Shown: positions 10,352-19,164, numbered from the stretch's first letter. The stretch: 64,000 nucleotides of DNA from Bacteroidota bacterium (GCA_016124585.1 WGNL01000035.1:106402-170401), one strand, 5' to 3'. Numbers and translations are program-made. Notes: generated by a model not told the origin, from the letters alone.

Positions 10352-11413
10352 ATGGAAAGGAAATTGAAATTTGACCTTCAAACTACCCAGAAATTGCTGG
10401 CAACCGCTGCAAGAATTGACCAGTTTAAAGGAAAATGGGAGCATATCGAGCAAAAAGACAACCGTTACCTAAAGGAACTGCGCACCCTTGCTACGGTACA
10501 AAGCATCGGTTCTTCCACCCGGATTGAAGGCTCTACGCTGACCAACGCTGAAGTGGAAATCCTTTTGAAAGACATCAATATCACGAAGTTCAAGACCCGT
10601 GACGAGCAGGAAGTAGCGGGCTATTACGAGGCGCTCGAACTCATCCTTGACCAATATGAATTCATCGAACTATCCATTGGCAATATCAAGACATTGCACA
10701 ATGTCCTGATGAAACACAGCGACAAAGACCAGCAGCACAAGGGAAATTTCAAACAGTTTACCAACCGTGTGGTGGCCACTTATCCCGATGGAACTGTGCA
10801 CACGATATTCAACACCACCGAGCCTTTTTTGGTGGAAAAAGAGATGAAGGAATTGGTGGAATGGGCCAACCGGGAACTGGCAAACAAAGACTTCCACTCC
10901 CTGATTTGCATTGGTACGGCAATTTATGAGTTCCTTTCCATCCACCCATTTCAAGATGGAAACGGCAGGCTTTCAAGGCTGTTGACCACCTTGCTTTTAC
11001 TTCGTGAAGGCTATGGTTTCGTGCAGTATATTTCATTTGAAAACATCGTCGAACTCAATAAAAAGGACTACTACCGCTCCCTCATGTCGGGGCAGCAGCA
11101 TCGTTATTCCGAGGAGGAAATAATCGGTGAATGGATGCTTTTTTTCCTAAAATCCCTCGAAGAACTGACGCAGAAATTGGATGAGAAATACAGCCGCTAC
11201 CTGAACTTCGGCGGCGTCTTGAACCAGCGCCAGCAAGCGCTGCTGGATTTGGTGCGGGAACGGAAACTGATTCGATTGGAAGATGCCGCTGCCATTTACC
11301 CTGCTATTTCACGAAGAACCTTGCAACGAGATTTTTCCCTGCTGGAAAGTGAGCGGCTAGTGGAAAGGACAGGGAAGGGACGGGCGGTGGTGTATGGGGT
11401 TGTTTCAAATTAA
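10352..11413 (+). CDS. Fic family protein with C-terminal winged helix
   Basis: A 353-residue Fic/DOC protein. The catalytic loop is canonical (HPFQDGNGRLSR, about residues 199-210), with the His base and the phosphate-binding GNGR. Upstream, STRIEG near residue 53 matches the N-terminal inhibitory helix motif (S/T)xxxE(G/N), making this a class II, self-inhibited Fic. The last 70 residues form a winged-helix-like domain (LEDAAAIYPAISRRTLQRD), common in Fic proteins that bind their own promoter. Fic enzymes transfer AMP from ATP to hydroxyl side chains; the target here is unknown. The tandem repeats just upstream are a plausible autoregulatory site. The gene is 13 bp ahead of aguA, so the two may be co-transcribed, though a functional link is not evident. 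Confidence 0.93.
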   Translation: MERKLKFDLQTTQKLLATAARIDQFKGKWEHIEQKDNRYLKELRTLATVQSIGSSTRIEGSTLTNAEVEILLKDINITKFKTRDEQEVAGYYEALELILDQYEFIELSIGNIKTLHNVLMKHSDKDQQHKGNFKQFTNRVVATYPDGTVHTIFNTTEPFLVEKEMKELVEWANRELANKDFHSLICIGTAIYEFLSIHPFQDGNGRLSRLLTTLLLLREGYGFVQYISFENIVELNKKDYYRSLMSGQQHRYSEEEIIGEWMLFFLKSLEELTQKLDEKYSRYLNFGGVLNQRQQALLDLVRERKLIRLEDAAAIYPAISRRTLQRDFSLLESERLVERTGKGRAVVYGVVSN

Positions 11414-11426
11414 ATACCTTCGCCCC

Positions 11427-12452
11427 ATGAACACAACCATCCTCCCCGCAGAATGGGCGCCCCAAAGCGCTGTCCAACTCACTTGGCCCCACGTTGGCAC
11501 CGACTGGGCACCTTACCTCGATGAGGCGGTGCAGTGCTTTTCGGAAATCTCCACGGCCATTGCGAAGCGGCAAAAGCTGCTCATCGTCTGCCAGAGCGAG
11601 GCGGAGGTGCGGCCTTTTTTAATAAATGCCAAGTTGGAAAATATACGCTTCGCCGAACTGCCCACCAACGACACTTGGGCACGTGACCACGGCGGTATCA
11701 CGGTGGTGAGGGGTGGCCAACCTGTCGTCCTTGATTTCAAATTCAACGGCTGGGGCCTGAAATTCCCCGCCGACAAGGACAACCTCATCACGAGGCAACT
11801 GTTTGAATTGGGTGTTTTTTCCGAAGGAACGAAATACGAAAACCAACTGAACTACGTGTTGGAAGGCGGCGGCATTGAGTCGGATGGATTGGGCACGATT
11901 CTAACAACCTCGGAATGCCTGCTCTCGCCGAATCGCAATGGTGCTTTTTCACGCAGTGAAATTGAAAAAAAAATAAAGAGATTCTTTGGGGCAACCCGCA
12001 TCCTCTGGCTTGAAAACGGCTACCTCGCCGGCGATGACACGGACAGTCATATTGATACGCTGGCTCGACTTTGCGACGAAAAAACCATCGCCTATGTGAA
12101 ATGTGAAGACCCCTTGGACGAACATTTCGAAGCGCTACGTAAAATGGAAACAGAGCTGCAGACATTGCGCCAGGCCAACGGCGAACCTTACAAATTGGTC
12201 GCCTTACCCATGGCTGATGCAGTTTACTTCGATGGTGACCGTCTGCCAGCCACTTACGCCAACTTCTTGATTATCAATGGCGCAGTGCTGGTGCCGTTTT
12301 ACCAATCGGTTAAAGACGCCGAGGTCAAGCGCATCTTTGAGCACCTTTTCCCTAACCGTGAAATCATTGGCATCAATTGTCTGCCGCTCATCAAACAACA
12401 CGGGTCGCTGCACTGCGTGACGATGCAGTTTCCTGAAAATGTGATATTTTAG
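11427..12452 (+). CDS. aguA: Agmatine deiminase
   Basis: A 341-residue member of the agmatine deiminase/peptidylarginine deiminase fold. It hydrolyses agmatine to N-carbamoylputrescine and ammonia. Family signatures are WARDHGGI near residue 80, LEGGGIESDG, DTDSHIDT and the catalytic cysteine C330 in GSLHCVTMQ. The start was set at ATG 11427 rather than the GTG 33 bp upstream because the upstream residues overlap the Fic gene and lie outside the family. A TACCTTCG at 11415-11422 resembles a Bacteroidota -7 element, so a separate promoter with a very short leader is possible. The gene is followed by the amidase that completes the pathway to putrescine. Confidence 0.95.
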   Translation: MNTTILPAEWAPQSAVQLTWPHVGTDWAPYLDEAVQCFSEISTAIAKRQKLLIVCQSEAEVRPFLINAKLENIRFAELPTNDTWARDHGGITVVRGGQPVVLDFKFNGWGLKFPADKDNLITRQLFELGVFSEGTKYENQLNYVLEGGGIESDGLGTILTTSECLLSPNRNGAFSRSEIEKKIKRFFGATRILWLENGYLAGDDTDSHIDTLARLCDEKTIAYVKCEDPLDEHFEALRKMETELQTLRQANGEPYKLVALPMADAVYFDGDRLPATYANFLIINGAVLVPFYQSVKDAEVKRIFEHLFPNREIIGINCLPLIKQHGSLHCVTMQFPENVIF

Positions 12453-12454
12453 AA

Positions 12455-12536
12455 TTGGGTTATTGAGATATTGAGTTATTGTAAGCACCGATCCGCCTCA
12501 ATAACTCAATAACCCAGTAACCCAATAACCCAATAA
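12455..12536. repeat. Low-complexity inverted repeat of AATAACCC-like units
   Basis: The left arm (12455-12481) is built from GGTTATTG/GAGTTATTG units and the right arm (12499-12536) from their complements, AATAACTC and AATAACCC, repeated four times at 8- to 9-bp spacing. The arms pair imperfectly across a 17-nt loop. The repeat fills the whole aguA-aguB gap. It could act as an mRNA stem or be a simple expanding repeat. Confidence 0.75.
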
Positions 12537-12537
12537 C

Positions 12538-13425
12538 ATGAAAAAAATTCTCAAAGCCGGACTGGTACAGCAATCCAACACGGCAGACATCGAGCAAAAT
12601 ATCCAGAAACTGGAAGCCAACGTGCGGCAGTGTGCTGCGCAAGGTGCCGAATTGGTGGCCTTACAGGAACTGCACAATTCACTATACTTCTGCCAAACGG
12701 AAGACACGGAGGTGTTCGACCTCGCCGAGCCGATTCCTGGCCCTTCGACGGAGCGGTTTGGGGCGCTGGCAAAGGAGCTTGGCATCGTGCTGGTCACGTC
12801 GCTGTTCGAGCGGCGGGCCCCCGGCCTCTACCACAATACAGCAGTCGTATTTGAGAAGGATGGCAGCATCGCTGGCAAGTACCGTAAGATGCATATCCCC
12901 GACGACCCCGCCTACTACGAGAAGTTCTACTTTACCCCCGGCGACATGGGCTTTCAGCCGATAGACACCTCGGTGGGCAGGCTCGGCGTGCTTGTTTGCT
13001 GGGACCAATGGTATCCCGAAGCTGCCCGCCTCATGGCCATGCGGGGGGCGGATATGCTGATTTACCCGACGGCCATCGGCTGGGAAAGCACCGATGCCGC
13101 CGCCGAAAAGCAGCGCCAGCAAGACGCTTGGGTCATCTCGCAGCGGGGGCATGCCGTTGCCAACGGGCTGCCCGTACTGTCCATCAACCGGGTAGGGCAT
13201 GAGTCTGACCCCTCCGGCCAGACGAACGGCATCCAGTTCTGGGGTCATAGCTTCGTGACGGGGCCGCAAGGCGAGTTTGTGGTGAAGGCGGGTTCGGAAA
13301 AAGAGGAAAATCTCGTGGTGGATATTGACCTTGGCCGCTCGGAGGACGTGCGGCGGATTTGGCCGTTTTTCAGGGATAGAAGAATTGAGGCGTATGGGGA
13401 AATTGTGAAGCGCTTCATTGATTGA
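12538..13425 (+). CDS. aguB: N-carbamoylputrescine amidase
   Basis: A 295-residue nitrilase-superfamily enzyme that hydrolyses N-carbamoylputrescine to putrescine, CO2 and ammonia. The catalytic triad is visible: E44 in LQELHNS, K117 in YRKMHIPDDP and C154 in LVCWDQWYPE. Length and the phrases KYRKMHIPDDP and YFTPGD match the AguB subfamily rather than general omega-amidases. Coupled with aguA immediately upstream, it gives the two-step agmatine route to putrescine. No arginine decarboxylase is seen in the window, so agmatine must come from elsewhere in the genome or from outside. Confidence 0.95.
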   Translation: MKKILKAGLVQQSNTADIEQNIQKLEANVRQCAAQGAELVALQELHNSLYFCQTEDTEVFDLAEPIPGPSTERFGALAKELGIVLVTSLFERRAPGLYHNTAVVFEKDGSIAGKYRKMHIPDDPAYYEKFYFTPGDMGFQPIDTSVGRLGVLVCWDQWYPEAARLMAMRGADMLIYPTAIGWESTDAAAEKQRQQDAWVISQRGHAVANGLPVLSINRVGHESDPSGQTNGIQFWGHSFVTGPQGEFVVKAGSEKEENLVVDIDLGRSEDVRRIWPFFRDRRIEAYGEIVKRFID

Positions 13426-13614
13426 GTCGAAAAAAAATGTGTCAATTTTACACTTAGGATTTTGCTCTTTGCTAACTAATTGATTGTCAGTATGTAACCA
13501 TGTTCTGGTTTAACCATAATTCTTAAGTTCTAACAATACCTACAAACATGGCCGAGCCCTAAATGGCAATGTTTTTGAAAACCCCGGAACCGCCCCCTAG
13601 TCGCACAACCTAGG

Positions 13615-15390
13615 ATGAACATGGACGCTAATGCTTTCAGAACTGCCTTGACGTGGGCAGTCATTTTTTTCTGCCTGCCCGCTTTCGCTCAAAATTTTCC
13701 CACAGACAAATTCACGGATTGGTCAAAAGTGGGCATTCAAAACGAACTTTCCGCTTACGATACGGTCGATGTAGTAGCGCAAGGCATGCCGAACGACGGG
13801 ATAACGCCCTGCGACCAAAGCTTGGGAGCACTGCTCAATGCCTCCACGAACCCCACCGTTTTTTATTTTCCTGCTGGCGAATACTACTTCACGAAGCCCA
13901 TCCAACTCGAAAAAGCGCAGGTGTTAAAAGGCGCTTCCTCCGATGAAACGCATTTTATTTTTGACCTACAAGGCCAAAACCATTTGATTGAGGCAAACGG
14001 AAAAGTTCTGACGGATACAGCTTGGCTGTTGTCAGCGGCATGGAAGGATTCCGTGAGCATCCTGACCGATGCTGTAAATGGAAGTTTCAAAGCTGGTGAT
14101 TTCGTGAAATTCGTATCAGAGGATGATGACTTGGTCACGTCGGATTGGGCCCGCTACAGCACTGGCCAGATTTGCCAAATCAAGAAAGTGCAAAACGGGA
14201 AAATCACTCTCACGCACCCCACCCGACGGGATTACCTGATGGAAGATTTGCCCCGTATCGTTAAAACAAAACCGGTGCAATTCGTGGGCGTGGAATGCCT
14301 GAGTTTGGAGCGTAAAGACTCCACAAGCACTCAAACCAGCAATATTTTTTTCAACCTAGCGGCCAACTGTAACGTGAGCGGGATTGCTTCCCAATACTGC
14401 AATTTTGCCCACGTCACCTTGCAGCAATCGACGCAGGTGGAGGTGACTGGCTGCCATTTCCAGGATGCTTTCGACTACGGCGGTGGTGGTAAGGCATACG
14501 GTGTGGCGTTGCAGTTAAATTCGGGTGATTGTTTGATTCAAAACAATACTTTCCAGCACCTGAGACATTCCATGCTACTGCAAGCAGGTGCAAACGGCAA
14601 CGTACTTTCCTACAATTATTCCTTGCAACCTTTTTGGACAGAAACCAACCTGCCTACCGTCGCTGCGGGGGATTTGGTGCTGCATGGAAATTATGTGTAC
14701 GCCAATCTTTTTGAAGGGAATATTGTCCAGAACATCGTCATTGACGACTCGCACGGCAAGAATGGCCCAAACAACACTTTCTTTCGCAACCGTGCCGAAC
14801 TCTTCGGTATTTTCATGAACAGCAATCCCGCTTCACCGGGACAGGTTTTCATCGGAAACGAGGTGACGGCTATGTCGCCTTTTGCCGGGTTCTATATTTT
14901 GGAAGGGGGCTCCCATTTCGAATACGCCAACAACGTCAAGGGGACTTTGCTGCCCACAACCACGGATTCGCTGCCGGAACAATCGCTGTACCTATCTGAC
15001 GAACCTAGTTTTTTTGCGGAAATGGAGATGCCGTTTGCTCCGATTGGCTTTCCAAACAGCTTGAACGGTGGCAGTATTCCTGCCAAAGCGCATTTTCTGG
15101 CAGGTGTAATGACCTCCTGTGAGCCACTTCCCCCGCCAGTCGTATCTGGTTCCGACCAAACCTCTACAATGGAAAAAAGGGTTTACCCGAACCCAACCAC
15201 TGGAGTTCTTTACCTAGATTTTGAGGGGAATAAAAATTTAAAACTGCTTGATATTAATGGCAAGTTGGTTTTGCAAACAAATTTGGCCGAAGGCGAAGCA
15301 CTCCTGCTGCCACCGTTGCCGAGCGGTGTTTATTACTTGTTTTCAGAAACTGGAGGCCATTTATACAGCGATAAAATCATTATGTTGTAA
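13615..15390 (+). CDS. Secreted right-handed beta-helix protein with T9SS sorting domain
   Basis: A 591-residue exported protein. The signal peptide ends near FAQ. The section from about 50 to 110 (DGITPCDQSLGALL, FYFPAGEYYF) resembles the N-terminal turn of pectate-lyase-superfamily or GH55-like helices, where a fresh helix begins with a glycine-rich substrate loop. Residues 110-460 are beta-helix coils rich in Asn, as in NCNVSGI, LIQNNTFQHL and NVLSYNYSL. The last 75 residues form a T9SS type A domain (VYPNPTTGVLYLD, LPSGVYYLF). Catalytic residues cannot be assigned; a polysaccharide lyase or glycosidase is possible, a structural role equally so. The ATG at 13615 and the one at 13621 are both usable. 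The 190 bp upstream is AT-rich and likely holds its promoter. Confidence 0.85.
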   Translation: MNMDANAFRTALTWAVIFFCLPAFAQNFPTDKFTDWSKVGIQNELSAYDTVDVVAQGMPNDGITPCDQSLGALLNASTNPTVFYFPAGEYYFTKPIQLEKAQVLKGASSDETHFIFDLQGQNHLIEANGKVLTDTAWLLSAAWKDSVSILTDAVNGSFKAGDFVKFVSEDDDLVTSDWARYSTGQICQIKKVQNGKITLTHPTRRDYLMEDLPRIVKTKPVQFVGVECLSLERKDSTSTQTSNIFFNLAANCNVSGIASQYCNFAHVTLQQSTQVEVTGCHFQDAFDYGGGGKAYGVALQLNSGDCLIQNNTFQHLRHSMLLQAGANGNVLSYNYSLQPFWTETNLPTVAAGDLVLHGNYVYANLFEGNIVQNIVIDDSHGKNGPNNTFFRNRAELFGIFMNSNPASPGQVFIGNEVTAMSPFAGFYILEGGSHFEYANNVKGTLLPTTTDSLPEQSLYLSDEPSFFAEMEMPFAPIGFPNSLNGGSIPAKAHFLAGVMTSCEPLPPPVVSGSDQTSTMEKRVYPNPTTGVLYLDFEGNKNLKLLDINGKLVLQTNLAEGEALLLPPLPSGVYYLFSETGGHLYSDKIIML

Positions 15391-15406
15391 AAACAAAACG
15401 CTTAAA

Positions 15407-15610
15407 TCATGCGGCCTTGCGCTTCCTTTTTGCAGCAAGTTTGGTCTTCGTTTGTTTTAGACTCTCAATAAGCACATCCAATTCCGACATCAAAGATGCC
15501 CGGTCACTTGCCGAAAGTTCGTCCTGCTGAATGGCGGTTTGAATAGTGCTTACCAAATCGTCGGCAGCAGCTTTGAAACTGTTTGTGTTGGATGATTTAT
15601 CTGGCAGCAT
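15407..15610 (-). CDS. Small hypothetical coiled-coil protein with basic tail
   Basis: The protein has 67 residues from the ATG at 15610 (MLPDKSSNT). Upstream ATG codons at 15646 and 15676 would lengthen it to 79 or 89 residues, but those starts lie inside another short frame that looks protein-like. It contains two predicted amphipathic helices (DDLVSTIQTAIQQDEL and RASLMSELDVLIESLK) and ends in a very basic tail (KLAAKRKRKAA) that could bind nucleic acid. I do not recognise a family. It is convergent with the beta-helix gene, with 16 bp between stops. Confidence 0.55.
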   Translation of the reverse strand: MLPDKSSNTNSFKAAADDLVSTIQTAIQQDELSASDRASLMSELDVLIESLKQTKTKLAAKRKRKAA

Positions 15611-15629
15611 AAGTATAGGTTTTAACAGA

Positions 15630-15713
15630 TTAACCTTTATTTTCATCAATTTTTTTGAGTTCATTCTTGAGTTCAATCATCAAGTCTAACACCCTGTCAA
15701 TTTCTTCATGCAA
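15630..15713 (-). CDS. Possible 27-codon small ORF upstream of the coiled-coil protein
   Basis: A frame open from 15728 down to the TAA at 15630-15632 encodes a strongly heptad-like peptide (LHEEIDRVLDLMIELKNELK). The only start choices are a TTG at 15713, a GTG at 15695 or an ATG nearer the end. It ends 19 bp ahead of the next gene's ATG. It may be a leader peptide, a tiny protein, or the remnant of a frameshifted N-terminus. The evidence is composition only. Confidence 0.2.
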   Translation of the reverse strand: MHEEIDRVLDLMIELKNELKKIDENKG

Positions 15714-15932
15714 ACTAACATTCTTGGGTTAACCTAATGAATCTTCCTTTAAATTACTTGTCGTTAGAAGCAAAAGCCATTGTTTGTAAATATTAATTTT
15801 GTCACTGTATGTTGGTTTTGGGAAGTAAATTTACGCACCATAAATTAATGCACCAATAAACATCCCAATATCGCATTTAAAAAAATCATTGCTCATTAAG
15901 TTTGGATTCACTAAAAACAATTCGCCACAAAC

Positions 15933-17117
15933 ATGAAATTCCTCCTTCCCTTCTTTGTTTTATATTCATTCCAACTCCCCGCCCAAACCCTCTACCAATA
16001 CCGCAACGACCAGCCCCGCTGGGCAACCTTCGAAAATCCAAAAGCAGCAAGGGGTGCTGGCGGCATGGAAAACCAGAGCGCCAAGGGCCATGCCTTCGAG
16101 CCGATAGAAGCAGGAGCAAGTGCCACGCTGATGGAAGTGCAAGGTGCGGGCATCGTCCAACGGATTTGGATAACCATCAACGACCGAAGCCCGGAAATGC
16201 TCCGCTCGCTGCGCCTCGAAATGTTTTGGGATGGGGAGAAAAAACCTGCTGTCAGCGTGCCGCTCGGTGATTTTTTCAGCATCTCACATGGCCAGACAAT
16301 GCCCTTCGAAAATGCCCTATTCAGTAGTCCAGAGGGGCGCTCGTTTAATTGTTTCATCCCGATGCCGTTCCGAAAAGGTGCCCGCATCGTGGTGACGAAT
16401 GATTCGCCCAAACGGCTGGATTTGTTTTTCTACGACGTTGATTTTCAATTAGTTGACAAACTCCCCGACGATGCTATGTACTTCCATTGCCATTGGCGAA
16501 GGGAACTTAAAACCACGCTCGGCAAGGATTTCGAACTGCTGCCAAACGTCACGGGCTGGGGCCGTTTTTTGGGTGTAAACATGGGACTCATCACCGCCCC
16601 AGAATACGGCAAAAGCTGGTGGGGCGAAGGTGAGGTGAAAATTTACCTCGACGGCGATGGGCAGTTCCCGACCATCGTCGGCACGGGTTCGGAGGACTAC
16701 GTGGGGTCGGGCTGGGGCCTCGGCAAATTTATCAACCGGACGCAAGGCTGCCCCGTCGCCAATGACAGTACCCGCCAGTGGTCACTCTACCGTTTTCATT
16801 TGGAGGATGCGCTTTTTTTTCAAAAAAACTTCAGAGCCACGATTCAAGTGCTGGGCGGGTACATGCGGGATGAAGTTCGCAAGTTCATCGCCGACAAGGT
16901 GCCGCTCACGCCCGTCACCGTCAACGTGCAACAGGGCTGCATCAAACTGCTGGAGCCAGGCGCTCCCAAGCTTTCCGACCCCGATTTCCCGGATGGTTGG
17001 GTGAATTTTTACCGAACGGAAGATTACTGCGCCACCGCTTATTTTTACCTCGAAAAACCGACGGATGAGCTGCCGCCACTGCCCAATTTGGAGCTTCGGA
17101 CGGCCGGAATGAAATGA
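15933..17117 (+). CDS. DUF2961 / GH172-family secreted glycosidase
   Basis: A 394-residue protein with a signal peptide (to LPAQ). It matches the DUF2961 fold, now GH172, whose characterised members cleave alpha-D-fructofuranosidic or alpha-D-arabinofuranosidic bonds; the substrate here is not known. Supporting phrases are GAGIVQRIWITI, EMFWDGEKKPAVSVPLGDFF, CFIPMPFRKGARI and the highly conserved GTGSEDYVGSGWG carrying a likely catalytic Glu. The N-terminus has a Gly-Gly-Met-Glu segment (GAGGMENQSAKG), equivalent to the family's GGxxxN(K/R)G. No T9SS domain is present, so it is probably periplasmic. The family forms trimers or hexamers of double jelly rolls. It is probably a single-gene unit, because an AT-rich 220-bp region precedes it and a strong palindrome follows. 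Confidence 0.88.
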   Translation: MKFLLPFFVLYSFQLPAQTLYQYRNDQPRWATFENPKAARGAGGMENQSAKGHAFEPIEAGASATLMEVQGAGIVQRIWITINDRSPEMLRSLRLEMFWDGEKKPAVSVPLGDFFSISHGQTMPFENALFSSPEGRSFNCFIPMPFRKGARIVVTNDSPKRLDLFFYDVDFQLVDKLPDDAMYFHCHWRRELKTTLGKDFELLPNVTGWGRFLGVNMGLITAPEYGKSWWGEGEVKIYLDGDGQFPTIVGTGSEDYVGSGWGLGKFINRTQGCPVANDSTRQWSLYRFHLEDALFFQKNFRATIQVLGGYMRDEVRKFIADKVPLTPVTVNVQQGCIKLLEPGAPKLSDPDFPDGWVNFYRTEDYCATAYFYLEKPTDELPPLPNLELRTAGMK

Positions 17118-17132
17118 CATTTCTATCGAGCG

Positions 17133-17177
17133 AACGTCGGCGAGGTTCATCCCGATAATTATCGGGACGACGACGTT
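17133..17177. terminator. Nested palindrome after the GH172-type gene
   Basis: An 18-bp perfect palindrome (TCCCGATAATTATCGGGA, 17150-17167) is nested within an outer pair, AACGTCG (17133-17139) and CGACGTT (17171-17177). It fills most of the gap before the sulfurtransferase gene. It may terminate the upstream transcript or be a dispersed palindromic repeat. There is no T-run. Confidence 0.6.
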
Positions 17178-17206
17178 AAAGCCTAATTTTAATTGAAATA
17201 TTAACT

Positions 17207-18043
17207 ATGAAACCCATCATCTCCGCCACCGAACTTTTTTCACTTCGCAACAACCTCGACCTAGTATTAATTGACGCCCGAAGTGGCCCCAGTGCCAACG
17301 AACGCTATTTGGAGCAACACCTTGATGAGGCCATCTGGGTGGATTTGGAAACGGATTTAGCAGAAAAATCCGCCGATGCAACCAATGGCGGCAGACATCC
17401 ATTACCCTCACCGCAGCATTTCAACCAGTTGCTGGCGCAATGGGGCATCCGGCCTGAAAGCCATGTAGTGGTTTACGACGATAAAAATGGTGCAAACGCC
17501 GCCGCCCGCTTTTGGTGGATGGCCAAGGCTATTGGACAGGAACGGGTGCAGGTGCTGGATGGAGGAATGGCCGCAGCCATTGCCGAAGGGTATCCAGTGA
17601 CCAGTGGCGAAAAGACGAGAATCCCCGTGGAGCGGCCCAAAGCGGAAGCTTGGCTTTTGCCTACGGCAAACATTCAAGAAGTGGAAAAAGCGGCACAAAA
17701 CGCTGATTATCTGGTGATTGACGTGAGGGAAAAAGACCGCTACAATGGCCTCCGGGAGCCGATTGACCTCGTGGCAGGGCATATTCCCGGTGCGATGAAT
17801 CTGCCATTTGCCGGGAATCTGGACGAGGCAGGGCACTTCCTTTTACCAGAGGTACTGAAAGAAAAATATGAAACGGAATTAGCTGGCCGAAATTCAGAAA
17901 ACGTGATTGTACATTGCGGCAGTGGCGTCACGGCATGTCATACCTTGTTGGCAATGGCGCAAGCAGATATGGAAATCCCGAAATTATACGTCGGCTCGTG
18001 GAGCGAATGGTCGAGGAGTGGAAAAGATATGGCAACTAATTAG
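17207..18043 (+). CDS. sseA: Two-domain sulfurtransferase (thiosulfate or 3-mercaptopyruvate)
   Basis: A 278-residue protein of two rhodanese domains. The N-terminal one (about 1-140) is the inactive scaffold and the C-terminal one carries the catalytic cysteine C237. The active loop CGSGVTA is the type seen in 3-mercaptopyruvate sulfurtransferases, whereas thiosulfate-preferring rhodaneses usually have CRKGVTA, so mercaptopyruvate is the likelier donor. Length matches the family (about 280). No export signal is present, so it is cytoplasmic. Its stop overlaps the stop of the convergent oxidoreductase by 3 bp. The functional assignment is solid; the exact donor is inferred. Confidence 0.93.
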   Translation: MKPIISATELFSLRNNLDLVLIDARSGPSANERYLEQHLDEAIWVDLETDLAEKSADATNGGRHPLPSPQHFNQLLAQWGIRPESHVVVYDDKNGANAAARFWWMAKAIGQERVQVLDGGMAAAIAEGYPVTSGEKTRIPVERPKAEAWLLPTANIQEVEKAAQNADYLVIDVREKDRYNGLREPIDLVAGHIPGAMNLPFAGNLDEAGHFLLPEVLKEKYETELAGRNSENVIVHCGSGVTACHTLLAMAQADMEIPKLYVGSWSEWSRSGKDMATN

Positions 18044-19164
18044 GCATAATCAATCTTGACTTCCGCACCTGTTTCTATACTTTTTTTTATAGCATCAATA
18101 ACCTGCATATCAATCATCCCTTCTTCGCCGGAGGCAATGACGGCGGTATTATCGAATATATTTCGGGCAAAAGCATCCATTTGTGTGGTCTGTTGGTATT
18201 CGTTGCAGGGCAGCGATTTGCTCTCGTCCCGGCTTTGTAGCGACATCTTAGCATTGGCAGCAAATGCGGGTTTAAGCTCCATATAATCATACCCTTTTGA
18301 CACATAATATCGATCCGTATAGGAGGAAAAACTGGCAGTGGAATTGCACAATGCATTATCCGCAAATTTTAATTGCCAAGTATAGGTGCCATATATGCCT
18401 TTATATATTTCGGGGTCGTCAATAAAACCTTGGGCTAGGACGCTCACGGGATTTTGCCCAGCGGCCCGCCTTGCTGCTTGGATAACATAAGGCCCTAAAT
18501 CCATGAGTGCCCCACCGCCGCCCATTTTCTTGTCAATACGCCAGAGGCCAGGTCGGGCCATGTCGAATCCGAGGCTGGTTTCCATGAGTTTTATCCTACC
18601 TTCAAAAGGCTCATTGGCCCAGCGTTTCATCTCCAAATGGTGTGGTTCATAAAAAAGCCGATAGCCAACTTGCAGTTTTTTTCCCGCTTTTTTCGCAGCC
18701 GCAATCATATTCTTGCAGCCAGCAGCATTCATGGCCATTGGTTTCTCACAGATGACATGTTTGCCAGCTTCGAGCGCTCGAATGGTATATTCCTCGTGCA
18801 TGAAATTGGGCAATACGATATAGATGATATCAATGGCAGGGTCGTTTTTTATTTTATCAAACGTCTCATAATTATAAGTGTGCGCTGGGCTTATATTATA
18901 TTCTTTTTGCCATTTAATGGCTTTCTCTGGTGTACCAGTGACAATACCTTTCAGCTCACAAAATTGGGTTTTTTGTAAGGCAGGTGCCAGCATTAGGGTA
19001 GCATAATTGCCTAAGCCAACCAAGGCAATTCCCAGTTTTTTCTCTTCCTTCAAGCAAGCTAAATTTAAAGGGGATAATGCCGCTGCACTGCCAATTATGC
19101 CAATATTTTTCAGTGCTTGCCGACGAGAAGTTGCCGTATAAAATGGATTGTCAATGTTTTTCAT
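18040..19164 (-). CDS. Gfo/Idh/MocA-family oxidoreductase with Tat-like signal
   Basis: A 374-residue NAD(P)-dependent oxidoreductase. The N-terminus has a twin-arginine-like stretch (TSRRQALKNIG) and then a hydrophobic segment ending at a lipobox-like Cys (PLNLAC), so it is probably exported folded with its cofactor, as for periplasmic glucose-fructose oxidoreductases. The Rossmann domain begins LGIALVGLGNY, and the family motif CEKPMA (Lys in the active site) is present. The C-terminal beta-sheet domain has YRLFYEPHH. The substrate is likely a sugar or sugar derivative. It follows the glucan utilisation genes on the same strand but lies beyond a strong terminator, so it is probably expressed from its own promoter. 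Confidence 0.88.
   Translation of the reverse strand: MKNIDNPFYTATSRRQALKNIGIIGSAAALSPLNLACLKEEKKLGIALVGLGNYATLMLAPALQKTQFCELKGIVTGTPEKAIKWQKEYNISPAHTYNYETFDKIKNDPAIDIIYIVLPNFMHEEYTIRALEAGKHVICEKPMAMNAAGCKNMIAAAKKAGKKLQVGYRLFYEPHHLEMKRWANEPFEGRIKLMETSLGFDMARPGLWRIDKKMGGGGALMDLGPYVIQAARRAAGQNPVSVLAQGFIDDPEIYKGIYGTYTWQLKFADNALCNSTASFSSYTDRYYVSKGYDYMELKPAFAANAKMSLQSRDESKSLPCNEYQQTTQMDAFARNIFDNTAVIASGEEGMIDMQVIDAIKKSIETGAEVKIDYA

Noticed and set aside
12455..12536. CRISPR array
   Set aside because: Units are 8-9 bp with no unique spacers.
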